Positions 33,614 to 44,500 of a stretch of 64,000 nt of DNA are shown here, piece by piece. Origin of the DNA: Mesomycoplasma ovipneumoniae (GTDB lineage: Bacteria; Bacillota_I; Bacilli_A; Mycoplasmatales; Metamycoplasmataceae); the NCBI RefSeq assembly GCF_030012565.1, contig NZ_CP124621.1, positions 558,001 through 622,000 of the forward strand, read 5' to 3'. The position numbers were made by a program, and so were the translations under genes. How positions within the stretch are numbered: position 1 is the first letter of the stretch; every line of letters begins with the position of its first letter. Below the pieces are notes generated by a model. The model was not told where the DNA came from and searched no databases. It saw nothing but the letters and a program-made list of their open reading frames with translations.

Positions 33614-33893
33614 ATGCAAACAGAAAACAAGAAAAAAATAAAATTAAATATAGAAGAACAGCTAAAACAGGAAAAAAATAAAACACTAAAGTAAAGTGAA
33701 ATTAAACTATCAGAACAAAAGAAATAAAAAAAAGAAAATGAAATGGTAAGAGTATAAGAAAAATTACAAGAACTAGAAAAGAAGATTATGAAAACTATAT
33801 ATAGAGGATAATCAATATAGAAAAGGGAATAGATCATGAAAAAAGTATTAGATGAAATATAAAACTTATACTTAAATAGGCCTTGTAGTCTTT
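33614..33893 (+). pseudogene. Decayed small gene between the two R-M systems
   Basis: AAAGGA then ATG 33614 open a 26-codon stretch 'MQTENKKKIKLNIEEQLKQE', ended by TAA at 33692. The same frame continues to look coding (Lys/Glu-rich, coiled-coil-like) past further TAA/TAG codons to about 33893. The start resembles small Lys/Glu-rich proteins of Firmicute conjugative elements (DUF3847-like), but the match is weak. It is best read as a remnant carried in with the island. Confidence 0.45.
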
Positions 33894-33943
33894 TGAATCA
33901 TATGTTGACTCAAATGTTAGAGTGAATATAATTATAAATATAT

Positions 33944-33971
33944 CTGTTAAAGTAAATTTAACGGATTTTTT
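33944..33971 (+). terminator. Intrinsic terminator after the decayed gene
   Basis: CTGTTAAA / TTTAACGG stem (8 bp with one G-T) followed by ATTTTTTT. Confidence 0.7.
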
Positions 33972-33995
33972 TATTTGCATAAATACCGATAAAGA

Positions 33996-34024
33996 GTGAA
34001 AAACTTACAATAATGTGATATAAT
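33996..34024 (+). promoter_or_regulatory. Promoter of the second R-M operon with possible operator
   Basis: TATAAT at 34019-34024 with GTGAAA 17 bp upstream. An imperfect palindrome TTACA-ATAA-TGTGA (34005-34018) lies between the boxes and shares ACTTACAAT with the inverted repeat before the first R-M operon. Confidence 0.55.
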
Positions 34025-34054
34025 ACACAAAATATAGTAATTTGGAGAGAGAAG

Positions 34055-34267
34055 ATGAAAATTTCCTATAAACCATTATGGCATATGTTAGTTGAACGAA
34101 AAATGAATAAAGAAGATTTGAAAAAAGCTTCTGGTATTAGTAGTAATATTGTAGCTAGAATGGGAAAAGATGAAAGTGTAAGTTTAGAAACGATAGTAAA
34201 AATATGTACCGCACTAGATTGTAAAATTGAAGAAGTGGTTGAAATAATAAGGGATACAAAGATTTAA
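34055..34267 (+). CDS. Cro/CI-type HTH regulator of the second R-M system (controller-like)
   Basis: 70 aa, a complete small helix-turn-helix protein ('NKEDLKKASGISSNIVARMGK' region as the HTH core). GGAGAGAG precedes the ATG. Its stop is 1 bp before the methyltransferase start, so the two are translationally coupled. It is clearly homologous to the N-terminal domain of the first methyltransferase ('ISYKPLWHML' versus 'ISYEPLWNLL'). Such proteins commonly set the timing of R-M expression by binding the operon promoter. Whether it acts as activator or repressor cannot be told. Confidence 0.8.
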   Translation: MKISYKPLWHMLVERKMNKEDLKKASGISSNIVARMGKDESVSLETIVKICTALDCKIEEVVEIIRDTKI

Positions 34268-34268
34268 A

Positions 34269-36386
34269 ATGAGTAAGAATCTTAAATTTATAGATTTATT
34301 TTCAGGAATAGGCGGATTTAGGTTAGCGCTTGAAGAGTTGGGATTAGAATGTGTATTTAGTAGTGAAATAGACGAACATGCAATAGAAATGTACAAAGCT
34401 AATTTTGGCGATAATTCTAAATGTGATATTACACAATTAAATCCAGATATATTGCCTAATTTTGATATTCTTTGTGCAGGATTTCCTTGTCAAGCTTTTT
34501 CAATTAGTGGAAAGCAAAAAGGTTTTGAGGACAAAGTAAGAGGAACTTTGTTTTTCGATATTTGCAGAGTATTAAAGGAAAAAGAACCTAAAGCATTTAT
34601 TTTAGAAAATGTTCAAAATTTAGAAAAACACGATCAAGGAAATACTCTATTTATAATGATAAAAACTTTGAATGAACTAGGATATTCTGTTTCATATAAA
34701 GTTTTGAATGCTAAAGATTTTGGTGTACCTCAAAATAGAGAAAGGATAATAATAATTGGAAATAAAGAGGGTAAGGTATTTGATTTTAGTGATATACAGA
34801 AAAATAAAGTAAGTTCAATGTATGAATTTCTTGATAAACAGGGTGAATTTGAATACTTAGATGAAACAGACTACACCTTAATAAAAACAGAAAGAATTAA
34901 GACGCAAAAATCAGGGCTTATTTTTTGTGGGCATCGAAATAAAAAAATTCGCACAATTGGAGTAAGAAAAGGAACAGAATATTTATCAAGAACTCATAAA
35001 CAACCAAACAGAATTTATTCTGCTGAGGGAATACATCCAACAATTACTTCTCAAGAGCAAAGCGGAAGATATTTTATTTATGTTGATGGTAAAGTTAGAA
35101 AACTGACACTTAATGAATGTTATAAGTTTATGGGATTTCCAAATGACTTTATAAAGGTTGGGACAAAAGCGAAATTGTATGAAAGAATAGGGAATAGCGT
35201 TTGTGTACCAATGATAAGAAATGTTGCTAAAGAAGTAATAAATCAATTTTGGAATGAAAGTGAGGGCAATGAAGTGAATGTGAGTGAGTTTTTAGAAAAA
35301 ACATATAATGACAGTTTGTCAATTAAGTCCTTAGATGAAATTGATTTAACAGATACTCAAAAAGATTATATTAAGTCAATTGTTAAAAAAGAGGAAACCT
35401 TAAAAGGTGTATATACTGTCTTAATTACAAGTTTAGTGTATAAATGTTTGCATATGGAACAAGATATTAGATTACATCAGGCAAATATGGACAATGGTTA
35501 TAGCGGAAGAAGTTTTGATACTAAATACATTACTCCATTTATGAAACAGAAGCAGTTCTTAGGAGCAATGAAAGAGTCAGGATGACTAACAAGAAGTCTT
35601 GAACAGAATATACCATACAACTTAGACTTTCCAGGTAAGATAAATGATAAAGTGGTTAAAGACGCTTTCTTAAAGATTTTAAATGATATAGAAGAGAATG
35701 GGGCTAAACCACAAAATTATTTAATGGGAATCTTTCATTTGAGCATAAAAGCAAGGGAACTTAAATCTATTAGAGTGATAAACCCGGTAGAAAGAGAATC
35801 GAGTTTGAGTATAAATGAGATAATAGATTTGTTAGAAAAACATTTTTATTATAATTATAAAAGTAGAGGAGCTTCCATATTGCCAGTAGTTGCACTATAC
35901 AGTGTCTATGAATGTATAACTAAAGAGTTAAAAAGATTTGACGATAAATTTTTACAGCAAATATCATCTCATTATAGTTCTGATAGAAGTAGTTGAAATG
36001 CTGGCGATATTGTAGTTATAAATAACGATGGAAGTTTATATGAAGTTATAGAAGTAAAGTTTGATATAGCACCAGACTATATAATGTTAGATGATGCCTA
36101 TAAAAAGTTTTCTAATACAACAATACAAAGATATTATATATTAAGTACATTGGCTCCTAAAGATGATGAATTAGAAATAATTCATGATTTAGTTGAAAAA
36201 ATTAAAACTGAACATGGGTGTCAAGTAATTATAAATGGTGTATTTCCGACCTTAAAATATTATTTAAGATTGTTAGATAATACAGATTTATTTATACAAA
36301 GGTATATTCATAACATACAAACTCATCCAGAAATAAATGCAGAACACAAAATAGCTTGGAATGTATTAACAAAAGAAAAAATATAA
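34269..36386 (+). CDS. DNA cytosine-5 methyltransferase fused to a restriction endonuclease (second R-M system)
   Basis: 705 aa in one frame with two TGA Trp codons (35583, 35994). Residues 1-~330 are a full C5 methyltransferase very close to M.HhaI in its motifs: 'FIDLFSGIGGFRLALE', 'CAGFPCQAFSISGKQKGFED' with catalytic Cys74, ENV with Glu113, 'PQNRERI' and 'GNSVCVP'. Residues ~336-705 form a second domain with D580 and E595-V-K597 (PD-(D/E)xK pattern), 'GYSGRSFDTKYITPF' and 'WLTRSLEQ'. It reminds me of SacI-family nucleases, but this is weakly held. A GTG at 35274 behind GAGGG marks the join and might allow separate nuclease synthesis. No other nuclease gene is present for this system. Recognition site unknown. 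Confidence 0.85.
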
Positions 36387-36394
36387 TACTAAAG

Positions 36395-36425
36395 GCGATT
36401 AAGAAAAAAATCTTAGTCGCTTTTT
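36395..36425 (+). terminator. Terminator of the second R-M operon
   Basis: GCGATTAAGA / TCTTAGTCGC stem (one G-T) with an A-rich loop and T5, 9 bp after the stop. Confidence 0.85.
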
Positions 36426-36440
36426 CTATGCTTAAAATTC

Positions 36441-36497
36441 AAAAGGAGAAAAATTGTGAAAACTAAAACTCCCGAATTTCCCGGTTTGATAAGATAA
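36441..36497 (+). pseudogene. Truncated gene start at the right edge of the island
   Basis: A strong AAAGGAG ribosome-binding site is followed 7 bp later by GTG (36456) and only four more codons before the sequence turns into the solo IS end at 36471; the frame stops at 36497. This looks like the first codons of a donor gene cut off at the island junction. Confidence 0.45.
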
Positions 36498-36500
36498 TCT
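36471..36500. mobile_element. Solo IS1634-type end at the left limit of copy B
   Basis: CCCGAATTTCCCGGTTTGAT, equivalent to 6626-6650 in copy A and similar to the complete IS ends. No matching second end belongs to it. Confidence 0.55.
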
Positions 36501-36526
36501 ATTGAAAAGTATTATTAGAAGTTTAT
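36501..36526. repeat. Left target-site duplication of the IS
   Basis: 26 bp identical to 38438-38463. Copy A shows the uninterrupted site (about 6656-6681), confirming insertion into this place. Confidence 0.9.
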
Positions 36527-36553
36527 CCTGAGTTTCCCAGTTTGAAGGCAAAA

Positions 36554-36610
36554 ATTCACTTTTTAGTGAATACAAATATAAAAAAATACCGGTAAATCGG
36601 TATTTTTTTA
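36554..36610 (+). terminator. Hairpins in the IS left end, including a terminator
   Basis: ATTCACT-TTTT-AGTGAAT (36554-36571) is followed by ATACCG-GTAAAT-CGGTAT (36586-36603) framed by A6 and T7. The second is an intrinsic terminator shape that would shield the transposase from outside transcription. Confidence 0.75.
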
Positions 36611-36670
36611 TCGTAAAACCTTATTTTTTATTAATTCCGTTTAATTACATTTTTAAATTAATTTTTATGG

Positions 36671-36676
36671 TATAAT
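36671..36676 (+). promoter_or_regulatory. -10 box of the transposase gene
   Basis: TATAAT 9 bp before the start codon of the transposase, implying a very short or leaderless mRNA. Confidence 0.55.
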
Positions 36677-36684
36677 TATAAATT

Positions 36685-38343
36685 ATGAAAAAACAAAATT
36701 TGGTTTTATTTAATGTTTGAGGAAACTCGAAAGATAAACTATATAAATATGTTGGCTGAACACAAGGTTACGGTAAAGCTCCAAAACGGTGATTTAGTTT
36801 AGGAAATGTGCAAAATTTGGAAAAAATTAATCCAAATGCTATTCAAATTATCAAAGAAAAGTTGAAATTGTTTTCAAATTTAGATGACATGAATAAAGTC
36901 AAGATTGCTTTGCTTGATTCTATTAAAAATTCCACCATAATCGAAGGTTCGGTTTTTGTTGGTGGGGAATTAATTGAAAAACTTATTGAAAAGCACAATA
37001 TTTTTGAATCACTTCCTAAAAGTAGACATAAAAATATGAAAGAAATTTTTAACTACTTAATTTCAAAACGGATCACTGATCCTGGCAGCATTATTAATGC
37101 TTTTGATAAAAAAGATGACTACTCAAATCAAATAAATACTTCCAAAAATAGCTTTTATAGACTCTTAGATCTTGTCTTTGAGTCACAAAATCAACTTTTA
37201 AATAGTGTCAACAAAATGGTAACAAGTGAACTTGGAAAAAGGGACAATGAATTTTATTTTGACTCATCAACAGTCTATTTTGAGACATTTGAAAGAAATG
37301 GATTAAGAATTCCTGGTTATTCTAAAGATGCTAAATTCAAAGAAGACCAAATTGTCATTGGCTTAGCGTGTGATAAAAATGGTATTCCTTTTCATATTAA
37401 AGTTTTTAAAGGAAATACAGCCGATTCTAGTACATTAATCCCTTTTGTATTAGATGTTGAATCCAAATATAATATCAAAAATATGACAATAATCGCTGAT
37501 CGCGGCATGTCAACTGCTGCAAATATTCGATTTCTTGAATCAAGAAACTATAATTTCATTATTTCTTATCGTGCAAAGGTAGGAACTCAAAAATTTAAAA
37601 ATTATTTACTAGATCCTAGCGATTATGTTAATGTAAGTGCGGATTTTAAGTATAAAAAAGAAGAATTTTATTCATCTTATAAGAATAAAAGATACACCGA
37701 AAATATTAGAAGAAGAATTATTACTTACAGTACAAAAAGAGCGATAAAAGACAGAAAAGCTCGCGAAGAGCAAATCCAAAGTTTTATCAAAAAACAAAAT
37801 AAAGACGGTTTTATCGAGGTAAACAAATTGTTTGGTAAAAAACCTAAATATTTTAAGGAAATTTCAAACATGAAATTTGAATTAGATCAAAGTAAAATTG
37901 ACAAAGACAAACAGTTTGATGGTTACTATGTTTATGAAACAAATATGCTAAATTTGAACGTCTTAGACATAGTTGAAAAATACCAAAAACAGTGGAATAT
38001 TGAAGCTAATTTTAGAAGTCTAAAAGGTTTGTTGAATATTCGGCCCGTATTTTTAAGAATTGACGAGCATATCCTAGCTCATACACTTTTGTGTTTTATC
38101 TCGCTAGTTATTTTAAAAACTATAATCTTTAAAATCAACAAACATATCAGCGATAACAAGTTATTTGAAAACAATCAATTAACTGAGGTTGGTTTAGTAA
38201 CGATGTTACAAAAATTGAGACAAAGGGTTGAATTTAACACTTTAGATCAGCAAATGATATTTAAAAATCGCGATGGTGTCCCTAGTGATCCGAATATTTG
38301 AAATAGGTACGATTTTTACTTTAATATCTTAATAAATAGGTAA
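36685..38343 (+). CDS. IS1634-family (IS4-like, DDE) transposase
   Basis: 552 aa with several TGA Trp codons. I chose ATG 36685, 41 codons upstream of the first start usable in the standard code, because the open frame there reads as the normal N-terminus ('NVWGNSKDKLYKYVGW'). DDE motifs are 'FDSSTVYFE', 'IIADRGM' and 'YQKQWNIEANFRSLKG', the last being a variant of the IS4-type Y-2-R-3-E-6-K signature. The enzyme cuts and pastes the element, acting on the terminal repeats at 36527 and 38437. It may also act on the MITE-like element at 3613-4323, which has the same ends. Confidence 0.92.
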
Positions 38344-38437
38344 AAAAAATTGTAATTAACTTTTAACAAAAAATTTAAAAAACTGCCTAAAACCAGATGC
38401 TTTTTTAAAATTACCTTATGAAACTGGGAAACTCGGG

Positions 38438-38463
38438 ATTGAAAAGTATTATTAGAAGTTTAT
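38438..38463. repeat. Right target-site duplication of the IS
   Basis: 26 bp identical to 36501-36526. Confidence 0.9.
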
Positions 38464-38493
38464 AAAAATGAAAATAATTTTTAAAATTACTAA

Positions 38494-38517
38494 AAGAACA
38501 GCATGTCTGCTGTTCTT
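38494..38517 (-). terminator. Terminator of giant operon B
   Basis: Perfect 10-bp stem AAGAACAGCA/TGCTGTTCTT, as after operon A. The loop differs (TGTC instead of TGCT). Confidence 0.85.
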
Positions 38518-38543
38518 TTTTCTTTGTGTTTATATTATTAAAA

Positions 38544-41500
38544 TTATTCAGGTAGTTCAGGCGGTCTGAATGGACCTAACATTGCATAGTAATTAAGTGG
38601 GTCGTATAATAGTGGATGACCAGTAACCTTGTGGGTAATGGAGATTATTCAAGAAGATTTGTGTTGTTGATTTTCAAAACCTTGGGATTCTCATCTTTGT
38701 TCCCACCAATTTCAATGAAGAGTGGCTCTAGATAATTCTGGAAAATTATTCGATCCTTCCTTATTTTTTATATATAAGATATCTCAATCGTCACTAGTAT
38801 AAGGAGTACCACCATGACCGCCTATTCCTGTTTGTATTCAAAAGTCGTAGTTATTATTTTGCGATCTAGGAAGTGCTCTATTTAAAAAGAAGACATCATT
38901 AAGAACGCTATCATTTGTTGTCCATTCAAATGAGGGCGCAGATCAGAACACTTTTGAAATATTTTTTGGAAATTTGTTAATTCGAGGAATTAAATTATCA
39001 CTATCAAACTGTTGGCCTCATCTTCGGTTTCATCTTTCCCAATAATTTCGTCCTTGATTTACTATGGATTTAGCATCATGGGGTGTAGCGGTAGTTGTAT
39101 ATGGCATCACGTGCCCTGTGAGTCCATAAGGTGAATTTAAAACAAATGAATAAGTTGATGACAAACTACTTATACTGTCCGTTTTGAATTGTAGCGATAT
39201 TGGCAAATGAACAACTTCCCCGGCTGGATATCAAAGTGGTTTAGCATTTCTGAACTTTTCAGGGAGTTGGAAAGTTCCTAAATTAGTTTGAACTCTTCAG
39301 TAAAGTGTCAAATATTTTATTCCAAGCCCAACATCAGTTTTTGTCCTAATTGCAACAGGCGGTTCGGGAACATCAAGTTCTCGAAGCTGAGTTTGGCCTC
39401 AATTTCTGTTGTCGAAAATTCCTCTGTTAGGCACACCAAGAGTGCGACTAAAATTCAAATTATTAGGTCTTTTATTAATAACAACTTTCAGCCAATCCTG
39501 TTCATCATAAGGTGTTAAATGTGGGAATTCCCCAAAAGGATTGTAATCTTTCCCAGTTTTTTGAATTAAATCAAGTGGATCATAAATTGCATAACTAAAG
39601 CCAATTAGCCCTGGATTCATATAGTCAACATTAGTTGGAGTTACAATAGCCGCACTAGATTGGATTCTAAATGTTATGGATTGGGGTTGGGCGGGGGTAG
39701 ATGTGGTAATAACACCAGGCTGAGTGCTTTGAGCACTATTCACATCCTTGCTAGGATCAAGATGATAATTATTTATATCTTTCATTGTGATTTGAATTTG
39801 CGCACCAACAATTGATTTTAAAGATTTTGGCTGCAACTTAAATGTTGCCGTTGTCTTTAAGGGGTCTCACTGTAGGTCGGATAAGACAACATCACCATTA
39901 AATTGACCTCTTTGTTTTTGAGAATAACTTCCTGTATTAGTTAGCTCTTTTTCGACCGGTTGTTGAGCTGCTGTTTGTCGACCGCTGTGCGTAGTATTAG
40001 GTATTAATCTGACTTTAAGATTTTGCTTTAATCATTCAAGATTTATCGCTGTTCCAGCTTCTTTATTAAATTTGACATAGATTTGCTCGCCTTCATAATA
40101 GTCATATCTTAGCGGGTGAGATCAAGCTGACTCAAGACTAACTGGCACATTAAGTGGGGCAAAATAAATTTTGTCTTGATTACTTCCGCTTCTAGAATGC
40201 TGCTTAACCGGTAGGCCATCAACTGTTTTAAGGTATTGCAATAGTTGATCACCATTATAATTAAGACTTTCAATTTTATGATTTTCATTTATCCTAAAAT
40301 CACTAGGAGCAATTTGGGTTACTTCATAAATTGCTCCTGGTTCAAGATTTGAAATATTAAAAGTTAAAGTTTGAGTTTGTGGATTAATTAAAACTGGATT
40401 TGAACTTATATCTTGAATACCCAAATCTTCACCTTGATATATAGGAAAGACTTTTTTGTATAATACCGAAAAAGGAACATCAGCAATTGAATCAGCTTGT
40501 TTTTGATTTTTTAGTTTAACACTAAGATTTACAGTTGTGGTTGAAATTGGCTTTAGGGTTACCGCACCACTATCAGCTAAATTTAATTTTTTAGCTGTTG
40601 TTCGAAACTCTCGCAGATCCTTTTTTGCCCCTGAGGCAATTTCGGGAGCAAATGCAACAGTTAAATCTTGGCTAAGTTGGTTTTGGGTTGAACCTCCAGT
40701 ACCTCCGGCACCACCATTTCCTTTTAATGTTAGAGTTATATTATTATACTCGGTAAATTGATCTAAAGAAGAAACTTTAAAGGTAATTTTATTATTGTTA
40801 TCAACAGGAGGGGTAGAACCTTGTATAGTTCCCTCTTTTGGTTGTTGAGGTTGAGCTGGTTGTGGTGGTTGAGTTGGTGTAGGATTTTTCTCAGTAACAG
40901 TAAATTTAGGGCTAAAGCCAGCATCTTGGATATCTTTAGTTCAACCTTCAAGTTCAATTGTAGCATCATTATCATTAATTTCTGTTTTAACAATATTTGT
41001 TATTAAAGGTTGAGTAATAAAATCAAGAATAACTTGGTTATTTGAGCCACCTGAAGCAGAACTAGTAGAACTTGAACCGGCGCCACCTGAACTTGTAGAA
41101 GTAAATTTTCAACCTTGAGTTAAATTAGGATTTTGAACTTTTGAAGCCTCATCAACTTTAAGATCAACAGTTTTTGATGTCAAGGCATTAATTTTGTATT
41201 TTCTTCCAGGTTCAAGAATATTTAAGAATCTAAAAGTAGCTTCTAATTTATCACCACCACTACTTGAATTAGTAATAGTAGTTGTAGCTCCAATTGATTG
41301 GGACTGATCACCTTTTTCTAAATACAATGTAACAAGATCGTCTTTTAAAAAAGCATCATCTTTGTCAAATTCTAATTTAATTGTTGCCGAATCAGTTGTA
41401 ACTTCACTAATTGTAGTATTAATTAATTTAGTTTTTTCTGCTATTGAGTAAAACTTACGTTGCAAGGCACTTTCTTGACTAATTGGGGTGTCGAAGGTGA

Positions 41501-44500
41501 TATCTTCTCTACCTTTTTTAATTGACTTAATAATATATTGTTTTGCTTTTTTAAGGTTAGAGTTAATTTGAAATTGTAATGTTGAAGTAATTTGTCCGGC
41601 TGTTGGGGCTAATCGTTTTGAACTACTTACGGTTTTCTGTCTTGAATCTCAAGTAGTTGGAATATATTTATTTCCAAATTCTTCGTCAATTTCGGCTGAT
41701 AGTGTTAAATTTTGATTATTTAGTTCACCATTGTTGTTGTAAAATTCAACATCAACATTAGTTTGACCTTCTGAGACAGCCTCATATTTAATTGCCTTAA
41801 TTGCATTTTTTGTTTTTAAGTCAATAGTTGAATTATTTGCTGGTGGAGTTACTTTTAATTCTTGAGGCAAACGAACACCAAATCTGTCTTGAACCCCTTC
41901 TTTTAGATTAAATATATAATTTTTAATTTTATATTTATCCCCAGGAATAAGATCCTTAGCTTCAAGAACGAGTTGTCTTTTTTGACCAGAATTAATTATG
42001 CTTGAAGCTTCTATTTGTTTTGATTCACTATAAAAGATTTTTCTTTCAACAGATTCAAGCTCAAGTTGAATATTATACTTATCTTGTAAAAAGATTAGAT
42101 CGTCTCTTTCAAGCTCAATTTGGAAGTAACCACTTGTAAGTTCGGCACTGTTTTTTGTCTGTCCATTGACTCTTATATTTGAACGTTCTGTGGTTGAACT
42201 TGTTACATTTTTAATTGCTGTTGTTTCAACTGTTGTATTAACAATTGTCTGTCATTTTTCTGACTCAGAAGTTGCTAGTTTTTTGTCTTCAGGTTGCAAT
42301 TTTTCTTTGTCAATATAAAGACTTAATGGTGTAGTACCTTGGCCTCTAGCTGAAAGACTAATTTCTTCAATTAAGTATCAAGAACCTTTGTCGAGCCCTC
42401 CTAGTTCAAATTCTAAAAAGGTAATTCCAAAATTTTCTTCACTTTCTTGTTGAGCTTGAACTGCTGGACTTGGTTGTCTTTGAGGCACTCTAACTGTGAC
42501 TGAATCAATATCTTTGTTTGTAGATCTAGCACTAGCCTTTGTTGGGTCTCACCAACCGTAGTCATTATTTTTTCTATTAAGCTTTTTATATTTAATAATA
42601 GCTCTATGATTGCTAAAGTCTAATTTTTGTGAGTTTTCAACAGCTAAATTTAGTTTAATACTTGTTTCACTAGGAACATAAGTCATTTTTGTAATTAGCG
42701 GGGCGGTATTAAAACTAAATGAAGACTGAAGACTTGGCTGAGAAGAGAAATTAACCGCAACTGGGGCATTAGGATCAGGAACAATAATTTTAATTTGTTG
42801 GGCTTCATCTTCAAGACCAATTATTGTATATTGTGCTCCTGCATCTAAATTATCAAGATCAAATTCATAATAATAATGAGCTCGGTCAGGTTGATTATTT
42901 AGTCAACTCTGAGAAGCGTTGCCTTGAGTTGTCACTAACCTAGCCTGAACAGAAGTTGATGTTGTATTAGAAATTCCTTGTTTTGAAGATTTATAAACTA
43001 ATTTTAGTCTTGTTGATTTTTCTTCAAGTGGTTTGTCTTGGCTTGCGAAAAATACTCTAACTTTTGCTTTTTGCCAAGGCTTAGCGGTTTGCCCCTTATC
43101 TAATTGATAAGTAATTCCTAAGGCGGTAGCAGATTCAAAAGTTGTTTTAAATTGTTTTTCTTCTGCGGCAGTTGCTTGTTGGCCTGAGTCTTGCTGTGCA
43201 TTTTCTTGAATTTTTTGGTCGTCAAATTCAATATTTTGCTGATTTTGGAATTGAGTCTGAGCACCGCCAAGGGTTGTTGGGTCTTGGTTTTGGGCTTGAT
43301 CAAAAACTAATGAAGTAATGCTATAGTCAGTATTTTTATCAAGATTTTTTAATTGGAAGACAACTTTTGAAGTTTTCTCAATTTGATCAGCAATAATTGT
43401 GCCATTTTCTTCCATTGTTTGGTTAATACCATATGTAAAGGTTCCTTTTACAGCTTTACCAATAAATGAACCATTTGGATCTTCGATTACTAGTTCAATT
43501 GTTGCACTTGTTTCTGAAATTGCTTTTTTACGGATTGCAATTATTTTTGTATTTGTATAAAAACTACGTTTTGCAATAGTAACTGATTCTTTAATTGCAA
43601 TTGGTGGAACTTCTAAATTTGATAACAAAGGAGAAGTTTTTAAATCTTCATGTTTAAGAAAATCAAGTGACTCAACAACATATTTTCCTGGTTCATTAAT
43701 ATTATTAATTGTTACTTCAACAGTTGGCTCTGGAGCGCTTGTATTTACTGTTGATTTAAAATCGTTAAAATTGTTTGGGTTAATTTCAACACTTTGACCT
43801 AAACCTTTTGGACTTTTATAGTTAACTTTGATTTTTTGGTGTGTTTCAAGAAAGGCTTTGAATTTTGGATCAAATTTAATTGTTAGTTTTGCATTATTTT
43901 GACTAAAATCAGGTTCAATGTCAATTGACTTTACATCAACTTTAGCTGGATAAGTTAAAAATGCTCGTTTTTGTTCGGCTTGAGGTGAGAAATTAAAGAG
44001 TCCTGAATTTTGACCATTAGTTACAGTGTTAGCAGTTAAAACTCTATCTAATTTATTATTTGTATCATAAGCAATTTTTGTTATGTAATATTGAGCAAAG
44101 GGATCTAATCCGGTTAGCGTAAATTTGAATGTTGTACTGTCTTGAATTGGCTCGTCTGGTGATTGTTTAGCTTGACCACTTGTTGCAGAAGTTTTTTGTA
44201 GCTCTGCTAATACATCCCGGATTGTGTCTTTTGCCTCATTACCATCAACAACTTTTTTAAACTGAATTTTTGCTTTTATTGATTTTTGACCGGCTTGAAT
44301 ATGTTTAAATACATCACCAGTATCTTTAAGATTTAAAATAAAATCATAATTTTCAGGATTTGCATCATTACGGAACTGTAAAATTGAATTAACAATTGGT
44401 AGAGTTGCAAATTTTTTGGTTTCTTCAGTTACTTTTGTATCAAAAACAAAATTTAATGGCTTAGCTGAACTTGTGCTACGACGACGTCTGGTGCTGCCAC

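Larger units (their letters stand above)
31453..36470. other. Restriction-modification island inserted between the two operon copies
   Basis: Five plus-strand gene remnants or genes, two complete restriction-modification systems and three terminators fill the junction between the duplicated units. Island genes mostly use TGG for Trp, with only a few TGA, unlike the TGA-rich neighbours 3531 and 4419. The left limit is where similarity between RNA copies 3 and 4 stops. The right limit is where a truncated gene meets a solo IS end. Transfer from a standard-code Firmicute, with partial codon conversion since, is a reasonable inference. Confidence 0.7.
36527..38437 (+). mobile_element. IS1634-like insertion sequence (1,911 bp)
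   Basis: The ends CCTGAGTTTCCCAGTTT and, inverted, CCCGAGTTTCCCAGTTT match at 16 of 17 positions. It is flanked by a perfect 26-bp direct repeat, consistent with the unusually long and variable duplications of IS1634. The left end holds two hairpins (ATTCACT/AGTGAAT and a terminator), then a promoter and one transposase gene. It looks complete and possibly active. Confidence 0.92.

Noticed and set aside
33594-33837. Minus-strand ORF of 81 aa opposite the decayed gene
   Set aside because: It is a Phe/Ser/Ile-rich antisense of Lys/Glu-rich sequence without a ribosome-binding site.
36808-38301. Transposase starting at GTG 36808 and ending at 38301
   Set aside because: Both limits are standard-code effects; TGA codons upstream and at 38299 encode Trp and the protein runs from 36685 to 38343.
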